Source: Homalodisca vitripennis (Eukaryota > Arthropoda > Insecta > Hemiptera > Cicadellidae). Taken from it: 64,000 nucleotides of DNA. Location of the stretch: assembly GCF_021130785.1 (NCBI RefSeq), contig NC_060214.1, forward strand, positions 46,685,001 to 46,749,000. The letters run 5' to 3'. Numbering within the stretch: position 1 is the stretch's first letter; each line of letters starts with the position of its first letter. Of this stretch, positions 60,319 to 64,000 are shown in pieces. The notes beneath the pieces were generated by a model, which was given only the letters and a program-made list of their open reading frames with translations, did no database searches and had not been told where the DNA came from. The position numbers and the translations under genes were made by a program.

Positions 60319-62009
60319 TTATAAAGAGGAAGTCTCCATACACCTTTACACAGTATAACTAATTATGTACGGTAAAATTAGTTTGTAGTCATTTCCCCTA
60401 CGTTGTAGCAATGAAAACTTTGTTTATTTAACGTTATTGTTAATTCTTCGCTAGTAAAAGTTGAATAATTTTAAATTTTGAGAAATTTAATTGAAAATGT
60501 CTTATATTTTTTCTGTTATAACAAATAATTTCCGTAATATATTTTAAATACATATATTTGCTTCTTTTATTGAAGTATATTGTTAAGGGCTTGAAAAGCT
60601 GAATGTCTGTTCGGCTGATCAAACGATATTGCGAGATTGAGGTAAGAAATGAAAACATTTACATGGACCTTAATTTATATAAATACAGAATAACAAGTGA
60701 AATGATATAGTTTGTTTATTTATAGAATTAAGCTTTGTTATATATCTCAGTATACTGGCCAAATTAATTTTTATATGCTACAGGGATTCTTTTCCGTAAC
60801 TACACATAATGGCAACGAGAAAATCCCAGAATTCATAAATCTGTTAACGAAGGAGTTTAATCATATGACATTTTAACTCGTAAAATATGCACATATTCTC
60901 GTCAAGATAAAATGATATATTGAACAGAAATGTATTATTGAATCTCAGGTAAGCCTCTCACATTGAAAGAAACGCTAAATAGTTGCGTAAAAAGGAAGCA
61001 ACTACGCACCCAAAGCCCCACATTCACGAGCGTAGAGGGATGGGCCCAGCCCGGCATCTGTCGTTTTCCGCCTCGTTCATTAACGTAATAAATATTCATT
61101 AACGTCTTATATATTTAGTAAGAAATAATTGCTGACTATTCCGGATATTTTACGTCGATTGGTAAAATTTTCTTTACATAATTTTTACTGCCTATACATA
61201 TAATTAAATATGAGTGAGCATTTTATTATAATTTTCTAATCTTATTTGTGTACTTTATAATTTAAAACTTCTAAAATTCTCCTAGCGCTCATGGGTAATG
61301 TAAACACGCTAAACATACATGTTTTAAATAAATATTTTATCTTTTAGTTTTCAGTGACCCTATTTCGCCACAAGTGCAATTGCTGTAACATATTTGAGCA
61401 AACTCTGCTCGTGACCTACTGTGAATTTTTCTCACTATTTATGAGCACTATACAGCCTTAAATTTTTTTCTGTGAGTAGAAAAATTATCAAGATGGTATA
61501 TTTGTACTTTGCATACCGGCATATATGCACTTATGGAATGTAAAAAATAGACTGATTTTAAGCTAACTTATAGCTAACACCAAGTAAACAAGTAGAAAAT
61601 ATAATAGCGTGATGGATTTACGTAGTAGTAACATTGATAGATGTTTTATATTAGCTGATACGCTGTGCCTTTCACTTGATTTCATGTTAAGAAGATAGAC
61701 ACCTCGGGTAAATTCCTTTTGAAATAAGTGTTCTAAAAATCTCTGAGATAATACATATACAATAAAAGACATTAATCACCTGAGCCATTTTGGATTTAGG
61801 TCTCATGGACAGTGTCTTGGGACGATAAAGTGAGGGAGTCGAACGGTTACTATAAATCTCTATGAATAATTAGAATTTTTTTCCAATATATCATAATATT
61901 TGTGTGAATAGCTTCAATGATTTTAGTTAAAACTTAAATATTCTTTGGTTTCACTATTTCCATGTCCATGGCTTTTTCCCAACATTAGAGAATGGTATTT
62001 GCAGTTCAG

Positions 62010-62933
62010 AAACGGAAGTAGGATATTTTAGCTACACATTATGTCAGTCTATGTCGTGGGCATACTATTTTTTTAAATTTAATTATTAACATAATAACAA
62101 TGATAATTACTATAATGTATTTTAATTTCCAAAACCCTTTTAAATTTAATTTTTATTGAACTGTTTTGGAGTCATAATGACTCAGGAAAGAACTTGTATA
62201 AGTACCTGTGATATAATTTGATATTTCTCTAATTTTTCACGATAGATTATTTTAGTATTTATTGAAATTCTGTGTTCCAGGTTGGAGGAGTCCTAAATTT
62301 GAAGTCCTTATCTTTTCAGTAAACATACTGAGGATGTAATAAATTACGGGTCTGTACGTAATTATGTAACGGAAGTTGATTTCGCTGATTTCCCTATAAA
62401 GCATGTATACACGTACGCAAAGCTGGGAAGCCTGTTTCGGACCAAAAATGCATACTTAGTACTATTGTAATTTATTCCGGCCAAGGAAATATTTCTAGTA
62501 TTATATTTAAAACCCGACCTTATTGGTGACATCCAAAGCTCACAAACATGAACGTTCCTATTATGCAAACTGATTTAAAATTAAGTCTGGCCTAACCAAA
62601 GTCAACAAATACGAAGCAATTACTACAGTAATTTATTTGTTACCACGTTTTATTCACGTGAATATGAAAGAAGTACAACCCTCATGTAGGATTTAAACCT
62701 TTCACTTGAAACGAAGTAATTGCTTGAAAACTAATGTTTATTCGCTGTACCCAATGAGATGCTTATATTTAAACTGAAACCCGCATCTGCTGAATATCTG
62801 TAATGTTAACTAGTTTATGTAGCTATATGGACACAGTTGTATGTGCAGTGTTTACACAGAATATAGCTTATCTTATAATCCGTGCTGCAACAAGTATATC
62901 AAATATTTAATCAAAATTAATACTAATAACGAA

Positions 62934-62992
<59 letters not shown>

Positions 62993-63800
62993 CTGTTAGA
63001 TACGCCTTTATTAATTTTACATACAGACAAATAACACGTAAAAGATAACTTTAGTTTTAGAAAAAGTAATAAAGGAAAATAGTGTTTCTCTATAGCGCTT
63101 TACCTCCTAATTCTAATTTTAATGTATATATAGCTCGTGGTTTGAGATCTAATTGATAATTAGAAATAATTATGCCTCTTTAAGCAGTTTCATGTATTAA
63201 ATTTTTAAAGAAAATATCTGTCTATTTTGTCATTTATAAAAAATAACAAGAAGAACACTCAAATAGTTGCTTTTCACCGTTTTCTAATAAAGTTGATGTC
63301 TCGCAGTGTGGAATTAATAATTAGATGATTTGTAACAAATGTAAATTTCACAAACGTAAAAAACATTTGATTAGTAATTTAGGTTTTTATTCGGAGAATT
63401 AAGGGATATTAGGTCTTTTTAAATCGTATGCTTGATGAATAATATTAAAAGGATTCATAATCACGTACAATTTTATAAAATATAGTTGTACCGTCAATAA
63501 GCCTTTTTATTTCAGTCGGATTGAAATTTACTTGGGAATATACATATGCTGTAGTAAAAAAATAAATTAAGACAGCAATAAATACTTCCAAACATAATTC
63601 TGACAAGCTCCATTCAAGACATTTATTAATTAAAATATTAAAATAAACCATAAACACCATATAGAGTGTATGCTCAGTATTCCCAAACAGAAAAGAATCA
63701 ATTCTATAAGAAACTTCTTGTTTATTTTTTGCTTTTATCTGGTTTAACTAATAAAATCAACAGAAACTATCTTCAAGAGATTATCAAGCACAGTTTATAC
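62010..63800 (+). repeat. Old dispersed repeat, copy B
   Basis: Direct-orientation partner of about 5150-7870 (anchors given there). It holds a private (AT)n tract at about 62934-62990 and is shorter by about 1 kb. The frames 62362-62568, 63445-63660 and 63666-63848 are AT-rich with no recognised motif. Confidence 0.55.
62934..62990. repeat. (AT)n microsatellite with one interruption
   Basis: TA repeats broken once by TTA at about 62961. Confidence 0.95.
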
Positions 63801-64000
63801 AAGGAAAATGGATTGGATTACTTATGTTACACATTGAATCACTTTTAAACCCAGAAAATAAGTTTTTCTGAAACAAACTTTTCATTATTAATTTCAACGA
63901 AATGTACTCTATACAATGATAATATTACGAGAAAATGAGTGTTGTATAGTAAATAATTATTTTTTACAAATTCATACGCTACTGTTACGTATTACCAATC

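Overview
The window looks like an intergenic or intronic stretch of an AT-rich animal genome, most likely an arthropod and probably an insect. The evidence is indirect: long AT-rich stretches without ORFs, (AT)n and (GT)n microsatellites, spliced transposase genes, and a mixture of transposon families (Mag-type Ty3/gypsy, Penelope-like elements, Helitron, PIF/Harbinger, piggyBac, mariner-type) common in insects. No host protein-coding gene can be identified with confidence. Almost every recognisable reading frame belongs to a mobile element, and nearly all of these are broken.

Layout. 1-2830: the 5' part of a gypsy/Mag-like LTR retrotransposon on the minus strand (LTR, tRNA-Ser primer site, gag, protease, RT), cut by the window start. 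2831-8344: AT-rich DNA, including one copy (about 5150-7870) of an old repeat whose partner lies at the other end of the window (about 62010-63800), then a mariner-like end and an (AT)n tract. 8615-8875: an unidentified exon-like open frame. 13111-13320: a 30-bp minisatellite. About 14400-15450: a decayed mariner transposase. 21211-30933: the most structured region, a 2.8-kb inverted duplication whose arms enclose two head-to-tail Penelope-like elements (PLEs). Each PLE 3' end carries a hammerhead-like hairpin, and a 1.9-kb segment of unknown origin, called H here, is attached to them. 31767-32055: a tandem 141-bp repeat. 33737-33855: a promoter-like cluster.

35888 to about 42400: a Helitron on the minus strand with a textbook 3' end (hairpin then CTAG), Rep and helicase regions, and two nested insertions. 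One is a 5'-truncated LINE in the helicase; the other is a foldback of PLE ends in Rep, flanked by a 12-bp target duplication. 45846-49257: a complete PIF/Harbinger element with matching termini, a TAA duplication, a two-exon transposase and an antisense MADF-type gene; the transposase lacks the segment carrying its catalytic glutamate. 50331-50907: a short mariner-superfamily derivative with 115-bp termini. 52844-53405: three identical 252-bp tandem units, each carrying a tRNA-like gene inside an extended hairpin. 55423-55680 and 56296-59062: piggyBac-type sequences. 59315-59530: a pure (GT)n tract.

As a whole the locus is a graveyard of nested transposons. The items most worth a second look are the PLE/H inverted structure, the shared hammerhead-like hairpins in five places, the tRNA-like tandem array, the Harbinger active-site deletion and the long-range duplicated flanks. 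Numerous one-base homopolymer differences between the two PLE copies mean that some frameshifts may be sequencing errors rather than biology.
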